Source: CALACW01 sp963627915 (GTDB taxonomy: Bacteria > Bacillota > Clostridia > Oscillospirales > Acutalibacteraceae). Taken from it: 24,377 nt of DNA. Below, piece by piece: positions 10,701-15,401 of this stretch. A program made the translations under genes and the position numbers. Each line of letters begins with the position of its first letter. Positions within the stretch are counted from its first letter, which is position 1. Below the pieces are notes generated by a model, which saw only the letters and a program-made list of their open reading frames with translations, was not told where the DNA came from and did not search any database. Location of the stretch: assembly GCA_963627915.1 (NCBI GenBank), contig CAVGCY010000002.1, forward strand, positions 1 through 24,377, written 5' to 3'.

Positions 10701-11530
10701 TTAACGTGAAATTTAATTTCACCGGAGGCACAAAGAACCTCCCCCTTATTTTCTCCGTCAGCATACTTCATTGAGGCAGTAAAAGTGTAATCTCCGCCTT
10801 TTTTGAAGGTCACACGAAACCTGCTGGTAGCGTTGCTCATCGGGAAACCAGTCGATGGACCGAAATCTCCGGTAAGCTCATACCATTTACCATTCTGTGT
10901 TTCGTAATATTCCAACTTTTCTATTGCAGAATCATCGCTGAAATCGGATGTTCCAATAACCATTACACCGGCATAGTCGTTCGCGGTTGTTGTAAAAGTA
11001 AATTCTGTTGCCTCTCCGACAATAAAATCCTTTTCACCAATATCCGTTGTCAATATGCTTTTATCCTTACTATTGACTGTAAACGATACGTTTGTGGAGC
11101 AAAGTGTCGAGCCGTCCTCTACCGTTTTCATGGAAGCACTGAACGAATATGTACCACTCTTATTGAAGGTAACACGGAATGTGCTTGTGGCATCGCTCAT
11201 CGGGAAACCGGTAGATGGTCCAAAATCACCTGCAAACTCATACCATTTTCCGTCCTTTGTTTCCAAATATTCCAACTTTTCAATCGCACTTGAATCGCTG
11301 AAATCCGAAGTGCCGACAACCATAATGCCGGCATCGTCATTGGCAGTTGTCGTAAATGTAAATTCCGTCGGAACGCCGACCTTAAAAGTTTGCTGTCCGA
11401 TGTTTGTTGTCAGAACGCTGCTGTTTTCCGTGGTTGCAAATGTGGTAATCGGGAAAACACTAACCACCATCATAACTGCAAGAACAACCGACAACACTCT
11501 GTCAGAAAATCGGACTTTGAGATTACTCAT
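1703..11530 (-). CDS. Giant membrane-anchored Ig-like repeat surface protein
   Basis: 3275 residues in one uninterrupted frame. A signal peptide (about 1-33) ends near TTFA. A tandem pair of about 120-residue domains occupies 37-280. Three divergent InlB-B-type repeats follow (about 281-530; GxVTV and GYxI signatures). Then come five super-repeats of about 377-403 residues starting near 741, 1118, 1519, 1922 and 2314, two short modules (about 2691 and 2806), and further Ig-like domains to about 3220. Each super-repeat carries an RTATV..TER or similar strand, a YTD.AGN motif, a TAP-G-VTV module with a TFGL(Y/F)S insert, and a VRITDNAGNY motif. The C-terminus is one membrane helix (about 3249-3266) and a WKRRKDEKNA tail. 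There is no LPXTG, so it is probably membrane-anchored rather than sortase-linked. The ATG at 11530 has AAGGAG 9 bases upstream, and ATGAGTAA overlaps the stop of the preceding gene, implying translational coupling. A fibre-like adhesin reaching through the wall is inferred; the ligand is unknown. Confidence 0.9.
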   Translation of the reverse strand: MSNLKVRFSDRVLSVVLAVMMVVSVFPITTFATTENSSVLTTNIGQQTFKVGVPTEFTFTTTANDDAGIMVVGTSDFSDSSAIEKLEYLETKDGKWYEFAGDFGPSTGFPMSDATSTFRVTFNKSGTYSFSASMKTVEDGSTLCSTNVSFTVNSKDKSILTTDIGEKDFIVGEATEFTFTTTANDYAGVMVIGTSDFSDDSAIEKLEYYETQNGKWYELTGDFGPSTGFPMSNATSRFRVTFKKGGDYTFTASMKYADGENKGEVLCASGEIKFHVKDKYVVAVDQSGEGTVKLNGEIVDSDGLAAVEGETVSLSVSPEEGWQISSVAIDGASQVITDRESFEENITIKKANISVEVTFVKVYTVTVDYESTKGAVVTSPESTAGVVTVDTGTTVNITATPNESYRVTKVEITGKTAVEFSDNTYNTANPYKTTLTADKDYTVKITFAPLAYDVVIDATTNGTVTVNKDRVEYGDNVLVTLKPAAGYTIDTAKVNNKSIYTAISETDDESVFEFIIDDIQEDQNIAVTFKECETTTMGNVSWNSADALRKDGNLYVFANDATVTFSTEKQGVRVTDSDGNIYGDKDTQSITFKNNTQIKKVELRYDFGWHEVLVDSAPVNYKIAFDAGKPVANIKANAEPNANGYYNSDVELTISAKDSGDYSGVDYLEYWIVCDGEEKEAIRLYTYEANAAIEESVSYDDVKVVAAENNSENVTVYVRTVDRAGNEADEQSLNLKICITVPSVSIKFEDAQSEEANSDDIWYNFSRKATISVNDRADVFDETAATNGIAFAAGSADGYTLSEWANDDNLHTATITFTDEGTYDWSYSYTNKADLDATISKAGKHTDAFKIDKTAPFGTMAAQSSAWGSEGHEWSLTEEDDWRLILEKLKGIFGFGLFANEKVFVGLKNDVGSDLLSGFQTVTYYVSNEDEALTESALVDLYNDGAFSSARIEISQDEQFSVYARIVDNAGNIAFIGTNGVIYDLTASDIEIDVTDKPNGNSIYGVNQVKAYDTEDGKTIRGINADIEVTDNKTGAYYSGIKKIEYVVSMGMTPTQSGTLYEFKNAKPEKKDLTKEWSGSVIIDADKNNGKDVTLTVTVTDNAGNTSEKSVTIKEINIDDITSTVTMTGKAVKIDDGFGWYNAGRTAFITIIDRGSTFDAAAATAGIIFETTDKDGNPIEVSDDDVSIGDWNNSGDLHTVTVMFNRDGKYNWHLDYTNKAENKLSETNINYGTSESVKAFTIDTTAPHGTVTVSGYSWTDKLLSVLTFGLYSKEGFTLDVSASDDENISPVTEAYYKYSGSTALSWAKLDSLYNSGEFSKDVTVLTGEQQFTVYVRITDNAGNYIYVSSDGHVIDATQTELDVAAIDLPNENGIYGLDNVGVVGDVASGIRVSVSAKETDSAVDSYAGIKEIRYEVKSRNSDKEAYTVTQSGTLYSLEYERNSGENSNGGKLTINDVNSGTKTYDVSEKVPTKEMLCREWAGVIVVDADANNKCYVLVTVTVTDNAGNSTSENLVLDVDITPPSVEVSFDNNRAQNERYFAALRTATVAYTERTYHFDQAAAEKYIRDSITAVKLDKSEVKESYTISWSQDADNSNLDTDKHIATVQFITDANYTFDVACTDKAGNTNGTVNYNGSVAPTRFTVDRTSPEGSVTVNGWTWSKVLDTLTFGLFSRTTASVSVTAKDDISPVKIEYYRSNSDTVETNLSGLELTSIGEYSDSKDEKLFDVTSKEQFAVYVKVSDSAGNFVWFNSDGYIVDRAESAVSVTAVDPDNGSGYYGIANVKDYSGIGEAAQGIKAHIDVNETDKTVNSGIKSIKYEIISKLDGEDKVTQSGTLYSFDYTHDKVENSNGGILKITDAEDSNTYSSENSSQVPTKEQLKASWNGDIIVDAAKNNSCDVRVVVTVEDNAGNINSDTLYLDIDLTPPSIKVTFNNNNALNDFYFDAPRTATVVITERTHHFNSAQATENIINLLTAKIHVDDKNYNNELKKSVVDSISGWTENRNSKEPDKTTWTATVEFSNDGVYTFGTEYTDLAGNANMLNEPAVNIGECVAWNSFVVDTTEPDAVITVNEHSWDRILKILTFGLYSNTKAEVEVESSDVTSPIKTEYYKTNDPIAKTVNELDELYEDGKFVPYKEFTVKTNEQFVVYVRITDDAGNYKYISSDGYIVDHAGPNLTLTPDEPNDNNIYNRDVNIKIDTSDDEPYSGISKVEYWVVSKGKETQRQTLFNFDYTREEGENTNKRTLVITDWADGTEKITNLTGNVPTQAQLYADWSGSFVVDASLNDSSDVKVYVGVTDNAGNYTEKNISLDIDITDPVIKVTYDSTANDNAKDGYYTERTATVAITERTNHFDASAATNGIIITAVDAKGVEIENAYTISAWTTVEGETPNDAVHTATIRYLADANYTFAIAYTDKADNENMPVNVSGQKNPYKFTVDKTAPVGTVTAKSAEGREETWSSIVDTLTFGFWSNTKISISGTSDDETSPIQSVEYYMPVSEIASDNTTVLKKADLDTVSEWQSFKAFDVTSNMQFTVYIKITDNAGNYTYIATNGLIVDEEHPIEESVSPEISVSPAKPVNGIYSDDVKVTIEVVDPMVGGAYSGLKEVSYAVFDRDSATPDKPTQEGTLFTFDMAYPKQSDLQQKWTGEITVSAAKNNSNNIQIVVYAKDNSLNAVDNSQKESKSYTVIQIDTTAPVIDISYDNNNADSGTYFKANRTATVTVTERNFNADDVKITITNTDGVIPAVVGWSNSTGTYNRDNATHTATITYKADGDYTFAIEYTDLAGNKCTSVNYASGTVAGTVFTIDKTVPTISVSYSNNSALNTNYYRDPRTATITINEHNFSTDRINITMTATDDGATASIPSVNGWSTNGDTHTGTITFANDSLYTFDIAYTDLAGNESADYEQDTFYVDNTDPTLEITPEALNGSANNGEVIPIVTSSDTNFDQVSITLTGANRREIKQLIGSYSDIHNGRVFTFANFSEEKEIDDIYTLSATVTDKAGRSVTKSVTFSVNRFGSTYAMDDNTKKLNNSYVQEATDVVITEINANALSNIKITLFKNNETIVLKSGTDYKIDETGGNGQWYQYVYTIFAKNFADDGIYRLSIHSEDAAGNIAENTLDTKDMEINFGVDSTLPTININNLESGVAYALENLTVMMSISDNLNLTKVIVYLDGAEYVSWSGDAITAIIAEGGNFSFDIAGDSTEAHTLKVVAVDAAGNELTEEIKDFYVTTNLWVRYYNNKVAFYGSIAGVIVVAGLIVFLVVWKRRKDEKNA
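3460..9315 (-). repeat. Five about 400-residue Ig-like super-repeats within the giant gene
   Basis: The units begin near 9310, 8178, 6975, 5765 and 4590, a period of about 1130-1210 bases. Each repeats the same order: a strand motif (RTATV..TERT.HF or equivalent), YTDKAGN, TAP-G-VTV, TFGL(Y/F/W)S, VRITDNAGNY with SSDG-IVD, then a block ending in a VTVTDNAGN motif. The copies have diverged in DNA, so they are ancient duplications rather than a recent tandem array. Units C and D (6975-4590) look most alike. Boundaries are estimated by eye. Confidence 0.8.
9935..10690 (-). repeat. Three divergent InlB-B-like repeats within the giant gene
   Basis: Three consecutive segments of about 75-90 residues each show a G-x-V/T-V strand, a stretch like 'EGETVSLSVSP' or 'YGDNVLVTLKP', a GYxI or SYRV turn, and a closing V-TF strand. 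This is the pattern of the divergent InlB B-repeat (bacterial repeat) families. They separate the N-terminal duplicated domains from the long Ig-like stalk. Confidence 0.65.
10690..11422 (-). repeat. Tandem duplicated N-terminal domain in the giant gene
   Basis: Two adjacent copies of about 120 residues (37-155 and 157-280) share long near-identical strings, such as FTFTTTANDDAG against FTFTTTANDYAG, IEKLEY, GDFGPSTGFPMS, and a FRVTF..G.Y.F(S/T)ASMK strand. The DNA copies are also clearly similar. I do not recognise the family. As the outermost part of the mature protein it is the best candidate for a ligand-binding tip. Confidence 0.75.
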
Positions 11531-12029
11531 CTTTCTTCGCTCCTTGCTCTTTCATAAATTTTTGAATCTCCTTGAGATATTTATAATTCTTCCCATTTAA
11601 GAAACAATGCAAATTAAATGAAAAGAATAGTATTACCGCAAAAATAATAAACAACCAATCGCTTGTTACCTTGAATGCGATCATTAAAATCACCACAATT
11701 AAGGTGATTGCAGACAAAATATCAGCGATCATAGCCTCTCGACAGGTAAAAAAGGATATAACGCCAATTTTAGTATCATTAAAGGACTTGCTTCCCTTTT
11801 TTATAAGCCTTTCTTCTATCACACTGCATTGTTTATTCGCTAAAACAAAAAATACAATTTCCGTTATCAAGCCAAGCCAAAACAGGAGAGCTACAACAAT
11901 TGCAAAAGTTTTCTGCACTACTGAGCCATCTAAGTCAACCAACGGTATAAATGCAAGAGATAGACCGGCAACCAAACAACCAATACCTGATATGGCGATA
12001 AGATTTTGGTATTTCTTTAACAAACGCAT
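11523..12029 (-). CDS. Four-TM membrane protein of unknown function
   Basis: 168 residues with four predicted membrane segments (about 11-31, 40-63, 99-118 and 122-143). Between segments 2 and 3 lies a polar loop containing ERLIKKGSKSFNDTKIG, and the C-terminal tail is Lys/Glu-rich (KYLKEIQKFMKEQGAKKDE). I do not recognise a family or any catalytic motif. The ATG at 12029 has a good site (AGGGGGTGA) 5 bases upstream, and only 11 bases separate it from the preceding gene. Its stop overlaps the start of the giant surface-protein gene by 8 bases (ATGAGTAA), so the two are probably made in a coupled way. This fits, but does not prove, a role as a membrane partner or export/anchoring accessory for that protein. 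Confidence 0.85.
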   Translation of the reverse strand: MRLLKKYQNLIAISGIGCLVAGLSLAFIPLVDLDGSVVQKTFAIVVALLFWLGLITEIVFFVLANKQCSVIEERLIKKGSKSFNDTKIGVISFFTCREAMIADILSAITLIVVILMIAFKVTSDWLFIIFAVILFFSFNLHCFLNGKNYKYLKEIQKFMKEQGAKKDE

Positions 12030-12040
12030 ACGATCACCCC

Positions 12041-12562
12041 CTATTCAATCACTTCTGAACTTCCGGTGAATCCGATCTCATATTCAACCGTAATATCGCC
12101 AACAGCTGCATTTGCGGAATTTCTATCGTCATACATCTCTGGAACCGAGTCTAATACCGTTGTTTCGCCGGTCGAAGAGTTTAAAACGGTTGTTTCCGAA
12201 GCAGGTGTAGATAAAACCGTTGTTTCTTGTGCCTCGTTCTCAAGTTCGGCAGTTTTCAGCTTTGCTGTTCCGACAGAAACACCGGCGTTACCTGCTTTAC
12301 GTTCCAATTTACGCGACGGCGTTATTTTTTCCGTTATTTTCCCGCGTTCAGCATTCACAGGACTCGGTCGATATGCTTTATTTCCGGTTTGCTCATTTTG
12401 TTGCCGAATCATTTCAATAGCTTTTCGAGCTGTTGAACCTGTAACCTCACCAAAAACTTTAGGAATATTAAACAGGAAAAATAACGCAATCGCAACAAGG
12501 AATAAGACACCGGCAGCGATAAAGGCAACAAGCGACATCGTTTGCAGTAATTGAACAGTCAT
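12041..12562 (-). CDS. Single-pass membrane protein with three ETTVL motifs
   Basis: 173 residues from the ATG at 12562. One membrane helix lies at about 9-32. A conserved-looking juxtamembrane stretch follows (FGEVTGSTARKAIEMIRQQN), then a basic region (PSRKLERKAG) and a tail with ETTVL at 113-117, 123-127 and 133-137, exactly 10 residues apart. Positive charges after the helix suggest that the tail is cytoplasmic, on the same side as the kinase and FHA domains. I chose 12562 over the ATG at 12589 because GAGGGGG lies 8 bases before it and it starts one base after the kinase stop; the longer form would overlap the kinase gene and has no ribosome binding site. The triple motif looks like a multivalent phosphothreonine docking tail for the FHA protein of the same operon. 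Function is inferred. Confidence 0.85.
   Translation of the reverse strand: MTVQLLQTMSLVAFIAAGVLFLVAIALFFLFNIPKVFGEVTGSTARKAIEMIRQQNEQTGNKAYRPSPVNAERGKITEKITPSRKLERKAGNAGVSVGTAKLKTAELENEAQETTVLSTPASETTVLNSSTGETTVLDSVPEMYDDRNSANAAVGDITVEYEIGFTGSSEVIE
12152..12226 (-). repeat. Three ETTVL motifs at 10-residue spacing
   Basis: Encodes QETTVLSTPA, SETTVLNSST and GETTVLDSVP in tandem. The core is invariant and the intervening residues are Ser/Thr/Pro/Ala-rich. The same core occurs twice in the FHA protein (15726-15740 and 15759-15773) and as QTTVL in the zinc-ribbon protein. Confidence 0.85.
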
Positions 12563-12563
12563 G

Positions 12564-14258
12564 TTAATTGCCCCCTCTACTTGTCCCATATGCTGTGTTT
12601 ACTGCGGTTTCCGTATCCGGCAACAATCCATTGATATTCTTTTTCATTTGCTCAATCAAGGTTGTCGAATCCGTAATTCCCTGTAAACATTGCTCAATAT
12701 CATTCAGAATTTTATCAATCTCTGCTTTTGTAATACCATCTTTCTTAAAACCTGTAGCATATTGGTGAATTGCAGCTCTCGCAAGTTCCAAAACATCTAA
12801 GCGAACTTTGTCGGATTCTTCGCTGTTTTCAGCAATCGTAGCAATAACCTCTTGCAAATCCGAAAACAATGTTTTGTACATACCTCTGTCTTTTCCCTTA
12901 TCCACCTTTGACTGTATATCCCGATAAAACTCTCCGATACTCACATAGGCTCTGGCAGTACCTTTATCTTCATAATCATCTGCCGCATACTGATACGCTT
13001 CATTAAACCAGTAAACTGAATACTGTGCTCGCGTAAGCTGATTTGTATCATAAAAAGAGTACCAATACAAACTGCCAATCTCAAAACATATTTCGGCATA
13101 TCCTTCGGGATCGCTTTTTTGCAATTCTTCTCGATTTGCCGTCATAATACGGTCAAGCTGCGCAACCTCATCTTCACTGAATATATTATCCCTGTCATAT
13201 GCAGTCAGCAATTTCAGATAGGCATCCTTCTTCGTCCCCTGTTCAGGAATATTGATTGCCTCTTCATATAACTTAACCTGCTCTGCGTAATTTGATTTTC
13301 CATCAGCCTCATTTAATTTTGAATCGTATGTATCCGATGCTTTTTTCAGCGCATAAACGTTTAGAAATAAACCGCTAAGTGCAAATACGACAGAGAGGAT
13401 AACCGTCAGCACAACTGTTGTAAGCTTTCTTTTCTGTCTTTTCCTGACAATCGGTTCAAGATCTTTATAGTGATCCAGATCATACATCAATTCCGCACAA
13501 GACTGATATCTGGCGTCGGGGTGTTCTTGGATACATTTTTGAATAATCATATCCAATCCGATCGAAAGTCCAGGGTTGATTGCGCGGATTGATTTGTCTG
13601 CAATAATGTTTTTACAGGGGTCAACGCCGGTTAATAGGTGATACAGCGTCATGCCCAAACAATAAATATCGGTTCTCGCATCTGTGCGACCATATCCGCT
13701 GCCACGATATTGTTCCGGTGCGGCATAGCCTATCGTTCCGATCCCCGTTGTTTGTCCCAGATCAATGTCATATGCTTTTGCAGTTCCGAAGTCAATTACC
13801 GTCACATTACCGTCCGGTTTCAGCATGACATTTGCGGGCTTCATATCACGATATATGATCGGAGGCGTCCGGGAATGTAAATACCCAAACACATCGCAAA
13901 GCTGCATTGCCCACTCAACGACAAATTCTTCGGGCTGCGCGCCGCTTTCCTCCAGAACCTTATCAAGGGAATTGCCCTCGATGAAGTCCATAACAATAAT
14001 GAAACTCTCGTCATCCTCAATAACATCGAAAATGCTCGGCAAATTCGGATGGTTTAAGTTTTTCAGTGTTTCTATTTCCGCAACAAGCCCTGCACGAACG
14101 GTATTAAAGTCCATCTTACCATCTTTACGAACAACCTTTACCGCCCATGTTTTATTCGCTTTTTCATTACGAACCATATACACGACGCTCATGCCGCCGT
14201 GTCCTACCTCGTCAAGAATTTTATATTTGCCGTCAAGCAGTGATCCGACTTCAAGCAT
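12564..14258 (-). CDS. Transmembrane Ser/Thr protein kinase with TPR-like ectodomain
   Basis: 564 residues. The N-terminal Hanks-type kinase domain (about 12-270) is complete: glycine loop GHGGMSVVY (19-27), AVKVV with Lys41, Glu61 of helix C, catalytic loop YRDMKPANVM (Asp138, Asn143), DFG (156-158), an activation segment with Thr170/Thr171/Thr175, and APE (180-182). The HRD histidine is Tyr, seen in many active clostridial kinases, so I do not read it as inactive. A KRQKRK stretch precedes one membrane helix (about 279-302). The outer part (about 305-564) is helical and TPR-like instead of the PASTA repeats usual in Gram-positive PknB-type kinases. The start is ATG at 14258 with GGAGG 7 bases upstream. 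It follows the PP2C gene by 23 bases and abuts the ETTVL protein. It is expected to phosphorylate Thr in local clients; the ETTVL motifs are obvious candidates. Confidence 0.95.
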   Translation of the reverse strand: MLEVGSLLDGKYKILDEVGHGGMSVVYMVRNEKANKTWAVKVVRKDGKMDFNTVRAGLVAEIETLKNLNHPNLPSIFDVIEDDESFIIVMDFIEGNSLDKVLEESGAQPEEFVVEWAMQLCDVFGYLHSRTPPIIYRDMKPANVMLKPDGNVTVIDFGTAKAYDIDLGQTTGIGTIGYAAPEQYRGSGYGRTDARTDIYCLGMTLYHLLTGVDPCKNIIADKSIRAINPGLSIGLDMIIQKCIQEHPDARYQSCAELMYDLDHYKDLEPIVRKRQKRKLTTVVLTVILSVVFALSGLFLNVYALKKASDTYDSKLNEADGKSNYAEQVKLYEEAINIPEQGTKKDAYLKLLTAYDRDNIFSEDEVAQLDRIMTANREELQKSDPEGYAEICFEIGSLYWYSFYDTNQLTRAQYSVYWFNEAYQYAADDYEDKGTARAYVSIGEFYRDIQSKVDKGKDRGMYKTLFSDLQEVIATIAENSEESDKVRLDVLELARAAIHQYATGFKKDGITKAEIDKILNDIEQCLQGITDSTTLIEQMKKNINGLLPDTETAVNTAYGTSRGGN

Positions 14259-14281
14259 ACTGCTTCCTCCACTACAACAGA

Positions 14282-15052
14282 TTAAAATGTTCGTACAGAC
14301 AAAACGGTAATATTATCCCGCTCCTGTCGTTGCTTGTTGATTTCTATCAAAGCTCCCATATTTGCCTGCATTCCGTCCGCATCCATCATAACGGATGGGT
14401 GTAAATATTGAAAAATTTCCTCTGCTGTGATTTCGTGTCGAAAACCGTCGCTGCATAGCATATACACTGCATTTAATACTGTCTTTCCAAAGAAGAAATC
14501 GAGAACGACAGAGTCGGAAGCACCGATGCATTGCAAAAGGACGCTGCGGCGCGGATCGGTTTCCGCTTGTTCCGCCGTAATTATTCCAAGTTCAACTTCC
14601 CGTGCAACGAGCGTCTGATCTTTTGTCAGCACTTTGAGATCATCAGCAATTTCATAAGCTCTTGTATCCCCGACGTTGATAATGTAATACCTCTGATCGG
14701 TAATCAACATTGCGGTAACTGTTGTTCCTAAATTAATCCCGTTACTTGCGCCGAATTGCTTAATTTTTTCGTTATAGTCCACCGCAATCTGCGTCCAATC
14801 ATTTCTGATGTCAGCGTCGGAGATCATCCCCGAAGAGCAGAGTATAGGTAATCTGGCGTCAATCCATTTATAAAAAGCGTTTACAACGGTCGCGCTAGCG
14901 ACCTCACCCTTTGCAAGTCCGCCCATACCATCGCAGAGAATGGCAAAAACCATCCTGCCAAGCGGCGTGTTTAAAACTTTTACTCCGTAGCTGTCTTGAT
15001 TTGTACTTTTTGTATTTCCTATATCAGTACATGCTGCTACTATATAATTCAA
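14282..15052 (-). CDS. PP2C-family Ser/Thr protein phosphatase
   Basis: 256 residues spanning a complete PPM/PP2C domain: TNQDS with Asp20, CDGMGG (40-45) with Asp41, GTTV, NVGDTRAY, TKDQT, CSDG near 200 and a final ERDNITVL that carries the last metal-binding Asp. All the standard metal ligands appear present. It has no membrane segment and should act in the cytoplasm, removing phosphate from the kinase and its substrates. The start is TTG at 15052, chosen because AAGGAGGT lies 6 bases upstream and no ATG fits. It lies directly before the kinase, the usual pairing, and 12 bases after the small three-TM gene. Confidence 0.95.
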   Translation of the reverse strand: MNYIVAACTDIGNTKSTNQDSYGVKVLNTPLGRMVFAILCDGMGGLAKGEVASATVVNAFYKWIDARLPILCSSGMISDADIRNDWTQIAVDYNEKIKQFGASNGINLGTTVTAMLITDQRYYIINVGDTRAYEIADDLKVLTKDQTLVAREVELGIITAEQAETDPRRSVLLQCIGASDSVVLDFFFGKTVLNAVYMLCSDGFRHEITAEEIFQYLHPSVMMDADGMQANMGALIEINKQRQERDNITVLSVRTF

Positions 15053-15064
15053 ACAATTACCTCC

Positions 15065-15388
15065 TTAATTCACCATATCCGTCGGCAAGCTACCGAGACC
15101 GATAGGCGAAAGGACAGCAAGAAGAAAATCGTACATTTGATTTCTTAATGCGAACAGCAGTAAACATACAATAAGTAAACCTGCAATCGAGATCAAATAA
15201 TACGGGTTATCCTTTTGCTTTGATTTCCTAATCGTGAAAATCATTAAAATGACAAATGCAACGGCAATAATTATGCTTATTACGATCAAAGTTACCGTAA
15301 CCTCTGCCGGGGCCTGAATGCAAAGCATAACCAACATACCTAATGCAGATAAAGTAACAAATGCCGCAATCAGAAGAAGCAAAATCAT
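15065..15388 (-). CDS. Small three-TM membrane protein
   Basis: 107 residues with three hydrophobic segments (about 2-24, 28-53 and 63-85), a basic loop TIRKSKQKDN between the second and third, and a short C-terminal tail. There is no recognisable domain. The start is ATG at 15388, 13 bases after the FHA stop, with a modest GGGTGA site. It lies between the FHA protein and the phosphatase, so it probably serves the same signalling module, perhaps as a membrane anchor or partner. That is inferred from position only. Confidence 0.75.
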   Translation of the reverse strand: MILLLLIAAFVTLSALGMLVMLCIQAPAEVTVTLIVISIIIAVAFVILMIFTIRKSKQKDNPYYLISIAGLLIVCLLLFALRNQMYDFLLAVLSPIGLGSLPTDMVN

Positions 15389-15401
15389 TGCTTTTCACCC
15401 A

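Noticed and set aside
12563..12589. Upstream ATG extending the ETTVL protein by nine residues
   Set aside because: There is no ribosome binding site, and it would overlap the kinase gene by 26 bases. The ATG at 12562 has GAGGGGG at a good distance.
13842..13853. YRD instead of HRD in the kinase catalytic loop, suggesting a pseudokinase
   Set aside because: Lys41, Glu61, Asp138, Asn143 and the DFG Asp are all present, and Tyr at this position is common in otherwise complete clostridial kinases.
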